Source: Rufibacter sp. LB8
GTDB lineage: Bacteria > Bacteroidota > Bacteroidia > Cytophagales > Hymenobacteraceae
NCBI RefSeq assembly: GCF_014876185.1
Contig: NZ_JADALJ010000001.1
Coordinates: 124,001 to 188,000, forward strand
Reading direction: 5' to 3'
Length of the DNA: 64,000 nt
A model generated the notes under the pieces. That model did not search any database. It was not told the DNA's origin and saw nothing but the letters and a program-made list of their open reading frames with translations. Shown piece after piece: positions 24,270-34,400 of the stretch. Each line of letters begins with the position of its first letter. The first letter of the stretch is position 1. The translations under genes were made by a program, and so were the position numbers.

Positions 24270-25565
24270 TTACTGCGCTGGTTGGCGACGGTATTGGTTG
24301 TATACGGTAAAAAGGGCAGAGAGAGGCAAGCGGTGGAATTCGGCGTCAAAGGCGGCTTGTTTCAGTTGGGCAAGAACCGTTTCCAACGTAGATTTTTCCT
24401 TGATCCAGCGTTCACAGACTTCCTGCCGGAACCGCACATTCAGCAGGTTGAATCCGGTTACCGCTTCGGTCTCCTTCTCGAAATAAATTCTGATGCTTCT
24501 GTTGCTTTTAGGCTCTTGCCATAGCAAAGATTCGGTGTCTGGCGGAATAACAGCGGGAACCTGGCCGTAACTCTGGTATTCCACCTCAAAAAATTTAGCA
24601 GAATTAAACCACACGCCGCGTTCATAAGCGGTTTTATGCCCGCTGAGGGTGTGTGCCACGGTTTCGCCTTGCATTCTGCCTGTGTACCAGAGTTGCTCCA
24701 CGGCTGGGTGGCCGGTCTTCGGGTTCTTGAATTGAGCACAATCACCAGCGGCGTAGATGCCAGGCTGGCTGGTCTCCAGAAATTCGTTCACCAGAATGCC
24801 CATCTGGGTTTCAAGCCCTGCCTCCTTGGCTAGTTCTATGGAAGGCTGCGCGCCAATGGCCAAACCCACAAATTCACAAGGAATCTCTTGCCCGGCGGTG
24901 GTTTTAACGGCTTTGACTTTTCCGGCTGCATCAGAAAGCACCTCGGCAATCTGGGTTTGGAAAAGCAGTTGTACACCTTGGTGTTGGAGATGGGCCGTGA
25001 TCAGGTTGGCTTCCTCCGGCGGCAAGTTGCTGCCCCAGTAATGTTTTTCCCGGATGAACATGGTCACCGAAATGCCTCTGCACCGGAGCATTTCCGCCAG
25101 TTCCACGCCAATAAGGCCGCCGCCCACCAGCACGGCTGATTTTATGCCTTTGGTGGCTTCTTCAATCTGTGTTAAATCCTGAAAACTGTATAAGCCGTGC
25201 ACGCCAGAAGCATCAATTCCGGGGCAAGGCAGCGTTCTGTACACAGAACCGGTGGCCAGCAGCAATTGGTCATAGGCCAGCGTTTCGCCGTTCTCCAAGG
25301 CCATGGTTTTCTCCGCTGGATGCAGTTTTTGTACCCTCGCAAATAATAGGTCCAACTGGTTTTCTTTCCAGAACCACGGTTCATGCGTCTGCAAGTGCTG
25401 CGACCGCAATTGGCCCATGTACACATACATGAACGCGGTGCGGGCAATGGGGTAAGGTGTTTCTCCGGAGATGATGGTGATGCGTTCCTGGGGGCGCAGC
25501 TTTCTAAGCGTGATGGCGGCCGTGATGCCGGTTATGCCGTTGCCAATGATTACCGTGTGCCCCAT
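24270..25565 (-). CDS. NAD(P)/FAD-dependent oxidoreductase
   Basis: The 431-residue protein is a pyridine-nucleotide-disulphide-type flavoprotein. The FAD-binding Rossmann motif is at the N-terminus (VIIGNGITGITAA), a second NAD(P)-binding glycine motif lies in the middle (AVLVGGGLIGVELAEML), and the second FAD motif is GIYAAGDCAQF (about residue 290). The extended C-terminal part differs from ferredoxin reductases and nitrite-reductase large subunits, but the general class is sure. It probably passes electrons from NAD(P)H to the Fe-S membrane protein encoded downstream. The -7 promoter box lies only 5 bases before the ATG. Confidence 0.9.
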   Translation of the reverse strand: MGHTVIIGNGITGITAAITLRKLRPQERITIISGETPYPIARTAFMYVYMGQLRSQHLQTHEPWFWKENQLDLLFARVQKLHPAEKTMALENGETLAYDQLLLATGSVYRTLPCPGIDASGVHGLYSFQDLTQIEEATKGIKSAVLVGGGLIGVELAEMLRCRGISVTMFIREKHYWGSNLPPEEANLITAHLQHQGVQLLFQTQIAEVLSDAAGKVKAVKTTAGQEIPCEFVGLAIGAQPSIELAKEAGLETQMGILVNEFLETSQPGIYAAGDCAQFKNPKTGHPAVEQLWYTGRMQGETVAHTLSGHKTAYERGVWFNSAKFFEVEYQSYGQVPAVIPPDTESLLWQEPKSNRSIRIYFEKETEAVTGFNLLNVRFRQEVCERWIKEKSTLETVLAQLKQAAFDAEFHRLPLSALFTVYNQYRRQPAQ

Positions 25566-25569
25566 AGGG

Positions 25570-25577
25570 CAAAGGTA
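25570..25577 (-). promoter_or_regulatory. -7 box TACCTTTG of the redox operon
   Basis: The minus-strand TACCTTTG matches TAnnTTTG exactly. It ends 4 bases before the ATG at 25565, so transcription would begin at or next to the start codon (a leaderless mRNA). A -33 box was not clear. Confidence 0.45.
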
Positions 25578-25610
25578 ACAGAAAGTGGCGCATCTGCGGT
25601 ACGGCGACCG

Positions 25611-25656
25611 TTTCCGTTTTCGGGCTCATTTCTGAAAATGAGCCCGAAAACGGAAA
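25611..25656. repeat. Hairpin repeat, copy 7 (consensus-like)
   Basis: tttccgttttcgggctcat / atgagcccgaaaacggaaa with a short centre ttctgaaa; a near-perfect copy. It begins 14 bp after the stop of the gene at 25670 (minus strand) and lies upstream of the redox operon. Confidence 0.95.
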
Positions 25657-25669
25657 GTATTTTGTGCCT

Positions 25670-26056
25670 TTACCGCCGGGCAGAGGCAAGCGCCTGGGAC
25701 GGACGGGTAAATTCTAGGCGGTTTTCCCTAAAGCGTTTGTAGCTCATGTACTGCCTGGCGTTGAGCAGGTGAAACATGCGTTCATTGTATTCCTGCTCAA
25801 TCTGGTCAAGCCGCAAATCCATTTCCCGGGCGCTGAGTTTGCCCGCCTGCCCATTGAGAGCCTGAAGTTTGGCCAGACGGTCGCGGTTGAACTGCCTTAC
25901 TTTGATAAACGCATCTTCATGAAGGCTGAGGCTAGCGCCCATTTCCTGCGAAAGGCGGTCGGCTAGCCGGTGGGCCGGGGAAATTGCTTGCGCGTTAGCG
26001 GAGGCCGCGCCTAGAAAAACAGAAAAGAAAATCGCTAAAAGTGTGGAGTTGCCCAT
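25670..26056 (-). CDS. Small secreted helical protein, paralogue of the gene at 26315
   Basis: The start was set at 26056 (MGNSTLLAIFFSVFLGAASA), which gives a signal peptide; an upstream ATG adds 14 charged residues. The mature part (about 105 residues) is helical and charged, with FIKVRQFNRDRLAKLQALNG and LDQIEQEYNERMFHLLNARQ. The latter motif is shared with the next gene (IEDDFETKLFKMLNGRQVEA). The pattern resembles small periplasmic Spy/CpxP-like helical proteins of Bacteroidota. The function is unknown. A strong hairpin separates it from its paralogue. Confidence 0.75.
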   Translation of the reverse strand: MGNSTLLAIFFSVFLGAASANAQAISPAHRLADRLSQEMGASLSLHEDAFIKVRQFNRDRLAKLQALNGQAGKLSAREMDLRLDQIEQEYNERMFHLLNARQYMSYKRFRENRLEFTRPSQALASARR

Positions 26057-26248
26057 TGTCTTCCTGTACTTGTCAACCTTTTCTCTGAAGCCCTGCATAA
26101 GGGAGAAACCTCTAGAAAATCAAGGTACGTTCTTTACGATTCCAGCCAAGGCTAGGTTAGTCTAAAATGGGTTTTCAGCAAGATTCCGTAGTTATACCAA
26201 GTTGAGGATTTGTAACACATATTGACTGAACATGAGAAGGATAGATGG

Positions 26249-26300
26249 CGCCAAAACAGGAAAAGGGCACCCGTTAGAGTGCCCTTTTCCTGTTTTGGCG
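26249..26300. terminator. Long perfect hairpin between the two paralogues
   Basis: Perfect 22-bp arms (cgccaaaacaggaaaagggc plus ac and its inverse) with an 8-base loop lie 14 bp after the stop of the gene at 26315. Its inner part resembles a terminator, with the stem followed by T-rich sequence in either direction. Confidence 0.8.
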
Positions 26301-26314
26301 TATGGGGGATACGC

Positions 26315-26707
26315 TTATTTTTTAGGTGAAGCCGAAGCTTCTTTGGCTAAAGAAAGAAAGTTAGCCTCTGGTTTTGACTTGAACGACGAGTAAGCTTCTA
26401 CCTGACGGCCATTCAACATTTTGAACAGTTTGGTTTCAAAATCATCTTCAATTTCTCTCAGACGAACGTCACGCATCTCCGCATCATCGGCGTACATTTT
26501 GTCAGCCTCGGTGGTCTTGGCCAACCGTTCCTGGTTTAGGTTCTTGAGTTTGATGTATTCGTTTTCATTTAAGCCCATAGATTCTACCATCAGGCGGGTA
26601 ATGGTGCTGCTGGCTTTGTCCAAAGCTGGGTTGGAAGGGGCATTCTGGGCAACTGCGCTAACAGTCAAAGCAACTAAAAAGAAAACAGTTAGAGTAAAGT
26701 TTTTCAT
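26315..26707 (-). CDS. Small secreted helical protein, paralogue of the gene at 25670
   Basis: The start was set at 26707 (MKNFTLTVFFLVALTVSAVA), which begins a clear signal peptide; an upstream ATG adds 37 residues. The mature protein is about 110 residues, helical, with VESMGLNENEYIKLKNLNQE and IEDDFETKLFKMLNGRQVEA, matching the neighbouring paralogue at corresponding positions. The two genes likely arose by tandem duplication. Codon use is a little more AT-rich than its neighbour. A periplasmic stress or chaperone-like role is possible by fold analogy only. Confidence 0.78.
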   Translation of the reverse strand: MKNFTLTVFFLVALTVSAVAQNAPSNPALDKASSTITRLMVESMGLNENEYIKLKNLNQERLAKTTEADKMYADDAEMRDVRLREIEDDFETKLFKMLNGRQVEAYSSFKSKPEANFLSLAKEASASPKK

Positions 26708-27329
26708 AGTGGTAAGAATAAGTTGTTGAACAATATGGATGCTTGGTAGGGGTTGGCTTGGTTTTGTAATCTTGGTAATGTTTAAATTTCTTATATGGTC
26801 TTTAACGCCTTGATTCAAATTGAGTTTTGTAGAATATTGGTTTTAGGCGTCTTTATGATTATTATATAATTAACTTGTTGGTAAAGTTATAATTCTGGTC
26901 TTGATTTATTCTTTGATAAATGTTATAAAAGTGTTTGGGTGAAATTTATTTCAGGAATATAGAATATTGAATATATAGTATAAGTTGAGCAGCAAGTCAG
27001 TAGGAAGACCTATTGATTGACATTTGCGAGAACTCAGCACTAGATGCTTCGCGAAAATTGGAGAGGGGAGTCTTATTACGGTGAGCCTTAAACCTGATTC
27101 ACTACAGATAACTTACTTGAGCCCAGCTTGCCTTTTCAGGAGTGCGCCTCCAAAAGGGAGTGTTCAAGCGTCCAATTTGGGAAATTGAGCAATGGATATT
27201 GGGGCTTCAGAGAAAGGGTACTTTCAAGCAGATAATTACACAGAGACAATTGGGTTCACCTCGGGAAAAGAAATAAAGATAAGGTGATTCCTTAGGCTGT
27301 AGTCTTTGGAAAGGAGAGTAGGCTGAAAG
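26708..27329. other. Gene-free region upstream of the paralogue
   Basis: About 620 bp, AT-rich near 26810-27000 and mixed after. No ORF, hairpin or repeat family is convincing. It may hold the promoter of the minus-strand gene at 26707. Confidence 0.5.
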
Positions 27330-27393
27330 CAGAACCCCCTTCCGTTTTCGGGCTCATTTCTGAAAATGAGCCCGAAAACGGAAGGGGGTTCTG
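27330..27393. repeat. Hairpin repeat, copy 8 (longest; 31-bp arms)
   Basis: The family core is extended outward by cagaacccccttccg / cggaagggggttctg. Arms of 31 bp differ at one base. It lies 19 bp after the stop of the PorP gene (27412, minus strand), at the end of the adhesin operon. Confidence 0.95.
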
Positions 27394-27411
27394 TAAAATG
27401 TAAAAGTTAAA

Positions 27412-28431
27412 CTACCAGAGCCACTGCGGGCAGAGAAGCCGGCCTTTGTTATGAAGCTTGATGCCTACAATAAGTTCATGGCTTCCGGCGCTGGCGTTGC
27501 TCAATTCTGAGGTGGTCAGGTCATAAGAATAGCCGATGTCCAGGATGTGGTTCACGTTCATACCGGTCATCACGGCTACGGCGTCCTGGTGCCGGTAAGA
27601 AACCCCAGCCCAGATGCGGTTGGCATAGGTGGTTTTCAGGTTGAAATCCACGGCCGCGGGGCTTGGGTTGGCCAACTTCACCATCACCGACGGCTCCAGG
27701 CTCAGGTCATATCTTATACGCAGGCGGTACCCGGCCGTCCCGAAGAAGTGGGGCTGCAACTCATGCTGGGCAGCATCCAGGCCTTCGTCTTTTTTGATTT
27801 TGTCGGTGAGCAATTGGGCCGCAGAAAAACCCACATAGAAATTGTCTGAATAGATCCAGGTCCCCAGGCCCAGGTCAAACTTGGTTTTGGTCAGTTGGCC
27901 GTGCTGCATGGCGGGGTCGTTTTCACGGCCCATCCGGATGGCGTTGCCGTCCAACTTGGACTGCACCAAACCACTGGCTATACCCACTGACATGTTAATG
28001 CGTCTGGTCAAAGGGTGGTGGTAGGCGTAGGTAGCAGTCAGGCTGCTGTTGCTCAACGGCCCGGTTCTGTCTACCTGTGCCATGGCCCCAAACCCGTGGT
28101 GTGGCCGCGACTTGTGGTATTTGTTTTTGCGGGAGTTAGCCACCGGCATCTTCGGAATGAAGCCTTTGCCTGTCTGCTGCCCGGTAGGCGCGTTCCGGTC
28201 ACTGGTACCCAGCGACGTGTGCGCACTCAGGTAATATGTGACCGGGGCTCCGTCAATGCCTACCCACTGGCGGCGGGTGCCCATGCGCACATCTGTGTAG
28301 CTCTCAATGCCAGACAAGGCCGGGTTGAGCAGGTAATTGTTGAACAGATACTGGCTGTACTGCGGTTTCTGCTGAGCCGTGGCCTGGAACATGCCCAACA
28401 GCAAGGCGGCGAATAATGCAAGCTTTTTCAT
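27412..28431 (-). CDS. PorP/SprF family type IX secretion membrane protein
   Basis: The 339-residue protein has a signal peptide (about 1-19) followed at once by the family hallmark QQKPQYSQYLFNNYLLNPAL and GIESYTDVRMGTRRQWVGID. Amphipathic strands of an outer-membrane barrel follow. PorP/SprF proteins partner with type IX secretion and are often co-encoded with large adhesins of the gliding-motility type, whose export or anchoring they support. That is the case here: the giant protein gene ends 7 bp upstream. Confidence 0.93.
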   Translation of the reverse strand: MKKLALFAALLLGMFQATAQQKPQYSQYLFNNYLLNPALSGIESYTDVRMGTRRQWVGIDGAPVTYYLSAHTSLGTSDRNAPTGQQTGKGFIPKMPVANSRKNKYHKSRPHHGFGAMAQVDRTGPLSNSSLTATYAYHHPLTRRINMSVGIASGLVQSKLDGNAIRMGRENDPAMQHGQLTKTKFDLGLGTWIYSDNFYVGFSAAQLLTDKIKKDEGLDAAQHELQPHFFGTAGYRLRIRYDLSLEPSVMVKLANPSPAAVDFNLKTTYANRIWAGVSYRHQDAVAVMTGMNVNHILDIGYSYDLTTSELSNASAGSHELIVGIKLHNKGRLLCPQWLW

Positions 28432-28437
28432 GGGTGC

Positions 28438-31400
28438 TTACTTAATAATAGTAACGTTGCCTGACAGAATGCGCTCTTTCCCGTCTAGCTTAATGATGTA
28501 ATAATAGGTAGCAGCGGGCAGGGCTTGTCCGTTGGTGCGGCCATCCCAAGGCTGTGTATAGCCTTTAGACTCAAACACCTTGTTGCCCCAACGGTTGTAC
28601 ACCTCCACGGTGCAGCTCGGGTAGTCTTTCAGTTCAGGAATCTCCCAGGTGTCATTGAAGGTATCACCGTTCGGGGTGAAGCCATTGTGGACCTTGATTG
28701 GATCCAACACGTTCACCACCACTTCATCGGTAGAAGTACAGCCATCGGCGGTGGTCACTGTCACTTTATAGGTAATGGTTTTGGTAGGCGTGGCCACTGG
28801 GTTGGCAATTTTGTCGCTGCTCAAGCCGGTGGTAGGCGACCACTGGTAAGTTACCCCGCCTGAGGCCCGCAACTCCACTGACTGCCCCGTTTCAATGGTG
28901 GCGTCTGCGCCGGCATTGGCGGTGGCGCCTGGTACGGTTAACTGCACCGCCACGCGTTCACTGGCACAGTTCTGGGCTACTGCCTGCATGTACACCATGG
29001 TGGAGGCGGTCAGTGCCGGTGTAGTGTAAGAAGTTCCGGAATGTAACAACCTGCCGCCTGTGGCCTGGTCATACCATTCAACCACGGCTCCGGCGGTGGT
29101 GCCGCTGGCTACCACGGTGGCAGAATTGCCGGCACAGATAACCTGGTTCATAGCCGAAGGAGCTACTGGTAGCGGCGTGGCTGTCACTTGAATGGTATTG
29201 CTTTCAGAAACATTGCAACCTCCTGAAAGTACTTTTCTCCGGAACCAGGTGGTTCGCACCAACGCACCCGGCGTGTAATGTTGTTCTGTGTTGGTGCCTG
29301 TGGCCGTAATGAAACCTGCCGTTTCATTAGTAGTACTCATTTCCCACACGTAAGTAAATGTGCCAGTACCACCCGTTGGTAAGGAACCGATCAACCTGGC
29401 CGGCGCAGAGCCCACGCAGACCGTCTGTTCCCCGGAAACCGTGTTCTGGGCAAGTGCCTTCACTACGGTTACCTTCACAATGTTAGAAACCAAGGTGCTG
29501 GAGCCCGAACTTACTTTTCTTCTAAACCACGTGGTCTGGTTTAACACGCCAGGCGTGTAGTGCATGTCATCTGCGGTGCCGGGGGCAGTGGTGAAACCGG
29601 CCGTGGCGCTGGTGGTACTAATTTCCCAGCCATAATTGAAGGTGCCATCTCCGCCAAGCGGTGAAGAACCTAACAACGTCTCCGGGGCTGCACCCGCGCA
29701 AATGTTCTGATCAGCGGTAATGGTGTTCTGCGAAACAAGTTCGCTCACCGTCACTTTCACCACATTGCTGATGTTCTGACAACCACCAGACAAGACCATT
29801 CTTCTGAACCAGGTAGTCTGGGTTAACGGGCTGGAGGTGTAGGTTCTGGTAGCGCCGTTGGTGTCAATTGAAGTAAACGTGCGGCCATCTGTGCTTGACT
29901 GCCATTCATAGACATAAGCGCCATCGCCGCCAGAAGGGGTAGTGCCCGAGAAAGGAGCCGGGCGCGTGTTGCCATAAATCACCTGGTCGGCGGTGATGAA
30001 GTTGTTAGACATAGGTGGATTCACCAATACCTTCACTGGCGCACTTACCAACGGCACACAACCCCCGGATTTCACCACGCGGCGGTACCACATGGTTTGG
30101 TACAGCGTGCCAGGGTTGTAGTTGATGCCCTGGCTGGAACCTGACGCAATGATGAAATTCACGCCGTCCTGGCTGCTTTCCCATTGGTAGGTGTAGGTGC
30201 TGCTTCCACCCGTTGGGGTAGAGCCGGTGAGAAGAACAGCGGCCGTGCCGGCGCACACTTGTTGGTTTTGGGAAAGCGAGTTGTTGCCCAGAGGCTCCTG
30301 CACAGTTACCGCCACGGCAATGCGGGCGCTGGTGCAACCACTTCCTGCCAAGGCCTGCGCATAATAGATAACGCTTTGGGTGAGGTTGCCTGTGGTGAAA
30401 GACGTGCCTGCGGCCAGGGCAGAACCGCCGGTGGCAGCCTCAAACCATTGGTACGTCACTCCGGTCACCGGGCTCTTCACTACCAATGTCACTCTTTCTG
30501 CATGGCAAACCGTGGCGGCCTGTACCACAGGGTTGGCCGGCAACTGCGCCACCGACACTTTCACCACATTGCTGATCACATTGGCGCAAGCACCAGACGT
30601 TACTTTTCTTCGGAACCAGGTGTCTTTGGTCAGGGCAGCCGGCGCGAAATCCTTGCCGTCGGCGTTAGGGATAACCGTGAATCCAGACGTGGCGCTGTTG
30701 GTGCTCATTTCCCAGATATAGGTAAAGTCACCGGTTCCGCCCACTGGTAAGGTTCCCACCAAAGTGGCTGGGGTTTCGCCTGCGCAAATGCTTTGTTCAG
30801 CGGAGATGGTGTTCTGCTCTATGGCTGGCTGCACTTCTACTTTCACAGCCTCAGAATAGTCTGAGCAGGCTCCGGACGTTACTTTTCTACGGTACCAGGT
30901 AGTCTGGGTGAGCGTACCCGGGTTGAAATTAACCTGCGTGCTGATGATACCGGTGATAGGCCCAAAACCCGTTGATGCGCTGGTGGTGCTCATTTCCCAG
31001 GCGTACACAAAAGTACCGGTTCCGCCGGAAGGCACGCTGCCAACCAATTGCGGGGAAGTTGCGCCTGCACAGATGGTGTGCCCTGTCGGTACGGTATTAT
31101 TAGTGATCACCGGGTTCACAGTTACTTTCACGGCCACTCTGGTAGCGGACGGGCAACCGCTCAAAGCTACGGTCTGAGCATAGTAAGCGGTATTAGTGGT
31201 AAGTGCCGGAGTTGTATAGGCATTGCCTTCATGCAAGAGCGTACCGCCGGTGGCGGCGTCAAACCACTGCACTTGGTAGTCTGAGTTAGCCGGTGTGGCC
31301 GTTACTACAGTAGAAGTGCCTTGGCAAATGGTGGTGTTAGCTACGGCAGCAGTTGGCACAGTTGGCAACGGCAAGACCGTCACTTTCATGGCCCCGCTGG

Positions 31401-34400
31401 TCAGTTGGCAGCTGCCGGAATAGGTGATGCGTCTGTACCAGGTGGTGGTAGAAATCACGCCTGGGGCATAGGTGGCATTTCTGAACGAACCTGTGGCATC
31501 AGTGAAACCGGTGGTAGCGCTGGTGGTGCTTTTCTCCCATTTATAAGTGAAGGTACCGGTGCCGCCGGAAGCATCGCCAAAAGACAGGGCCGGAACCGGC
31601 GATCCCGCACATACAGAAAGGTCAGCAGGCATTGTAATAGGCGCAATGCTAGGCGTCACTCCAATCTTGATTTCGTTGGAATAAGCTGTACACGCGCCCA
31701 TTGTCACTTTACGACGGAACCACGTGGTAGCCGTAAGGGCAGCTGGCGCATAGTGCTGACCATTGCTTATGCCCGGAGCGGTAGAATACGTTTGGCCATC
31801 GGTGCTTATTTCCCAGAGGTAGACCGGCACGCCGTTTCCGCCTACTGGTTTGGTACCGGTAAGGGCGGTTGGCGTGGCGCCTTCGCAGATTTCCTGGGTT
31901 TGTGAAATAGTGTTGGTGGCAATAGGAGCCTGCACCGTGACTTTTACTTGCGTCCGGGCTACAGTACAGCCGCCCGTAGCCGTGCTCTGTACATAATAAG
32001 AAGTAGTGGTGGTGAGCGCCGGAGTTGTAAAGGCGTCGCCGGTGTGCAACAGCGTGCCGCCGGTGGCCGCGGTGTACCATTCATAAGGACCACCTGGCGC
32101 GGTGGCGGTTAACGTAGCGGTAGTGCCGCTGCAAATGGTCGCACTGGCAGCCGTGGGTGGCAAAGACAGTGGGTTCACGGAGACTGCTATTGCCTGTGAA
32201 ACATCCATACAGCCATCAATGGTTACTTTTCTGCGGTACCAGGTGGTTTTGGTTAAAGTAGCAGGCTGATAAGAAACACCGGTGCTGGTGCCAGTGGCCG
32301 TTGTAAAGCCCGAAGTAGCGCTGGTAGTGCTCATTTCCCACAGGTAGGTAGGAGTGCCACCGTTTCCGCCGGAAGGTACTTCACCTTGCAGGCGCATTGG
32401 TGCGGTTCCGGAGCAGATGACAAGGTCTGGGGTAAGGATGGTGTTGTTGGCAACCGGCGGAACTACAGATACTTTCACCACATTGGAGAAACTCACGCAT
32501 GTGCCGGAAGTCACGCGGCGGCGGTACCAGGTTGTTTGGGTGATTTTACCCGGGCTGTAATTGGCGGAGGTGCGTGAGCCGGCTGCGTTGGCAAATGTGG
32601 TTCCGTCCAAGCTACTTTCCCAAAGATAAGAGAAGCTGCCGGTGCCCCCGGTCAAAGGCGTGCCGGTAAGGGCAGTAGCGGTGCCTCCCATACACAAGGT
32701 GTGGGCTTGACCAATAGTGTTGCCGGCAATGGCGGGTTGTACCGTTACTTTTACTGCCGTGCGGGAAGGAGAAGCACAACCTTCCGGAGTGATAGCCGCT
32801 ACATAATACGTAGTAGTGGTGGTTAAGCCAGGCGTTATAAACGTTTCACCGGTGCCCAAGGCGGTCCCGCCGGTAGGCTCAGCAAACCAGGTTGCCACAC
32901 CGCTGGTGACAGTGGCCCTTAAAGTCACGGTGGTATTCGCGCAGGCTGTTACATCTGCAGCAATTGGGGCAGCCGGAAGCGGTTGAACAGTTACCGTCAC
33001 TGCGGTACGGGCCGAGCTTACGCAGTCATTGGCTGAAACCGCTTCTACATAATACGTAGTGGTAGCTGAAAGCGCTGGAGTGGTAAACGTTTGGCCAGTA
33101 AACAAAGCAGTAGTGGCAGTAGGGCTGGCAAACCACCGGTAGGTAGAGCCATTGCCTTGGGCTTCTAAGGTAGCCGTGGTACCTTGGCAGATAAGCGCGC
33201 TGGCCACCGTAGGGGCCAATGGTAAGGCATTGATGGTGATGGTTTGGGTAGCCGTGCTGGAAGCGCCGCATTCATTCCAAACCTGGGCTTTTACTTCGTA
33301 CACCCCAGGCTGGGTGAACAGAATGGTGGGGTTGGCTTGGTCGGCCATGGCTGGGTTCTCAAACCGGGCGTCTGCCCCTGCGGGTAAGGTCCACAGGTAA
33401 CGGATAATGGTGCCGCCCTGCGCATCAAAGACCGGGGCATGGGCTGCGTTGGCCGCTGAGAAGGAAATGGTCTGAGGGCCACAGTAAGAAGCAGCAGCGG
33501 GTAGCGAAACTACCGGTTTGTCCCGGATCACAATCTCACGGTTGGCAGTGGTGACTCCGCAGGCGTTGGTGGCGGTCAGGGTAACCGTGTATTTACCAGA
33601 AGCAGAGAACAGGAACTCTGGATTGGCCGAGGTGGCGGTGCCAGAGGCAAAGGTCACGCCTTCGGCGGGTGAAATGGTCCAGTTGTAATTTACAAAGGTG
33701 CCCGGGGTCAGGTTCTCGGTCCGTACCAGGTTGGGGGCACAGCCATCGGTTTTATCTGGCAATAGGTTGAAAGCGGCTTGGGTGGGTTCCTGCACCAATA
33801 TGGTTTTGGTGATTTCATCTCCTTGGCAGGATGGGTTGCTTCCCAAAGGAGTCACCGCCAGTTTCATGACGTACACGCCGGCCTGGTGGAAAATGATGGA
33901 CGGCTGCTCAGAGGTGGCATTCCCGGTGGAATAACTCCAACCGGTGCTGGGCGTGATAGACCAGTTACGTCTGTAAGAGCCGCTGTTGTTAGGGTTGTTG
34001 CCGTTAAAGCCGCCGGTGGAAGTGTCCTTAAAATCTACCTTCTGGTTTACGCAAAGTGGGGAGCCAGGGCCAAAGCTAAAGCCCGCAACTGGTTTGGTAG
34101 AGACAATGATACCGCTGATTCTGGCAGGCGTGGTTAAACACTCATTAGACGCCTCTGCATACATAGAGAAACCGTTGGTGGTTCCTTTGGAAGAAATAGC
34201 GAAAACATGGGAGATGGTGTCGCGCAGGGTGGCTTGGGTAAAGTAGCGCGGGGGCGTTCCGTCATCAAACCAGATCTTGTAAGTAGTAGTGGGCGAATTG
34301 TTTTCTGTGTTGGTTATTTTGAAGGTAAATACGGCGGGGGCGCAGTCAGAGGTGTTTCCTGGGCTGGCCAGGCCAATTCCTGGGTTACTACCGCTGAAAA

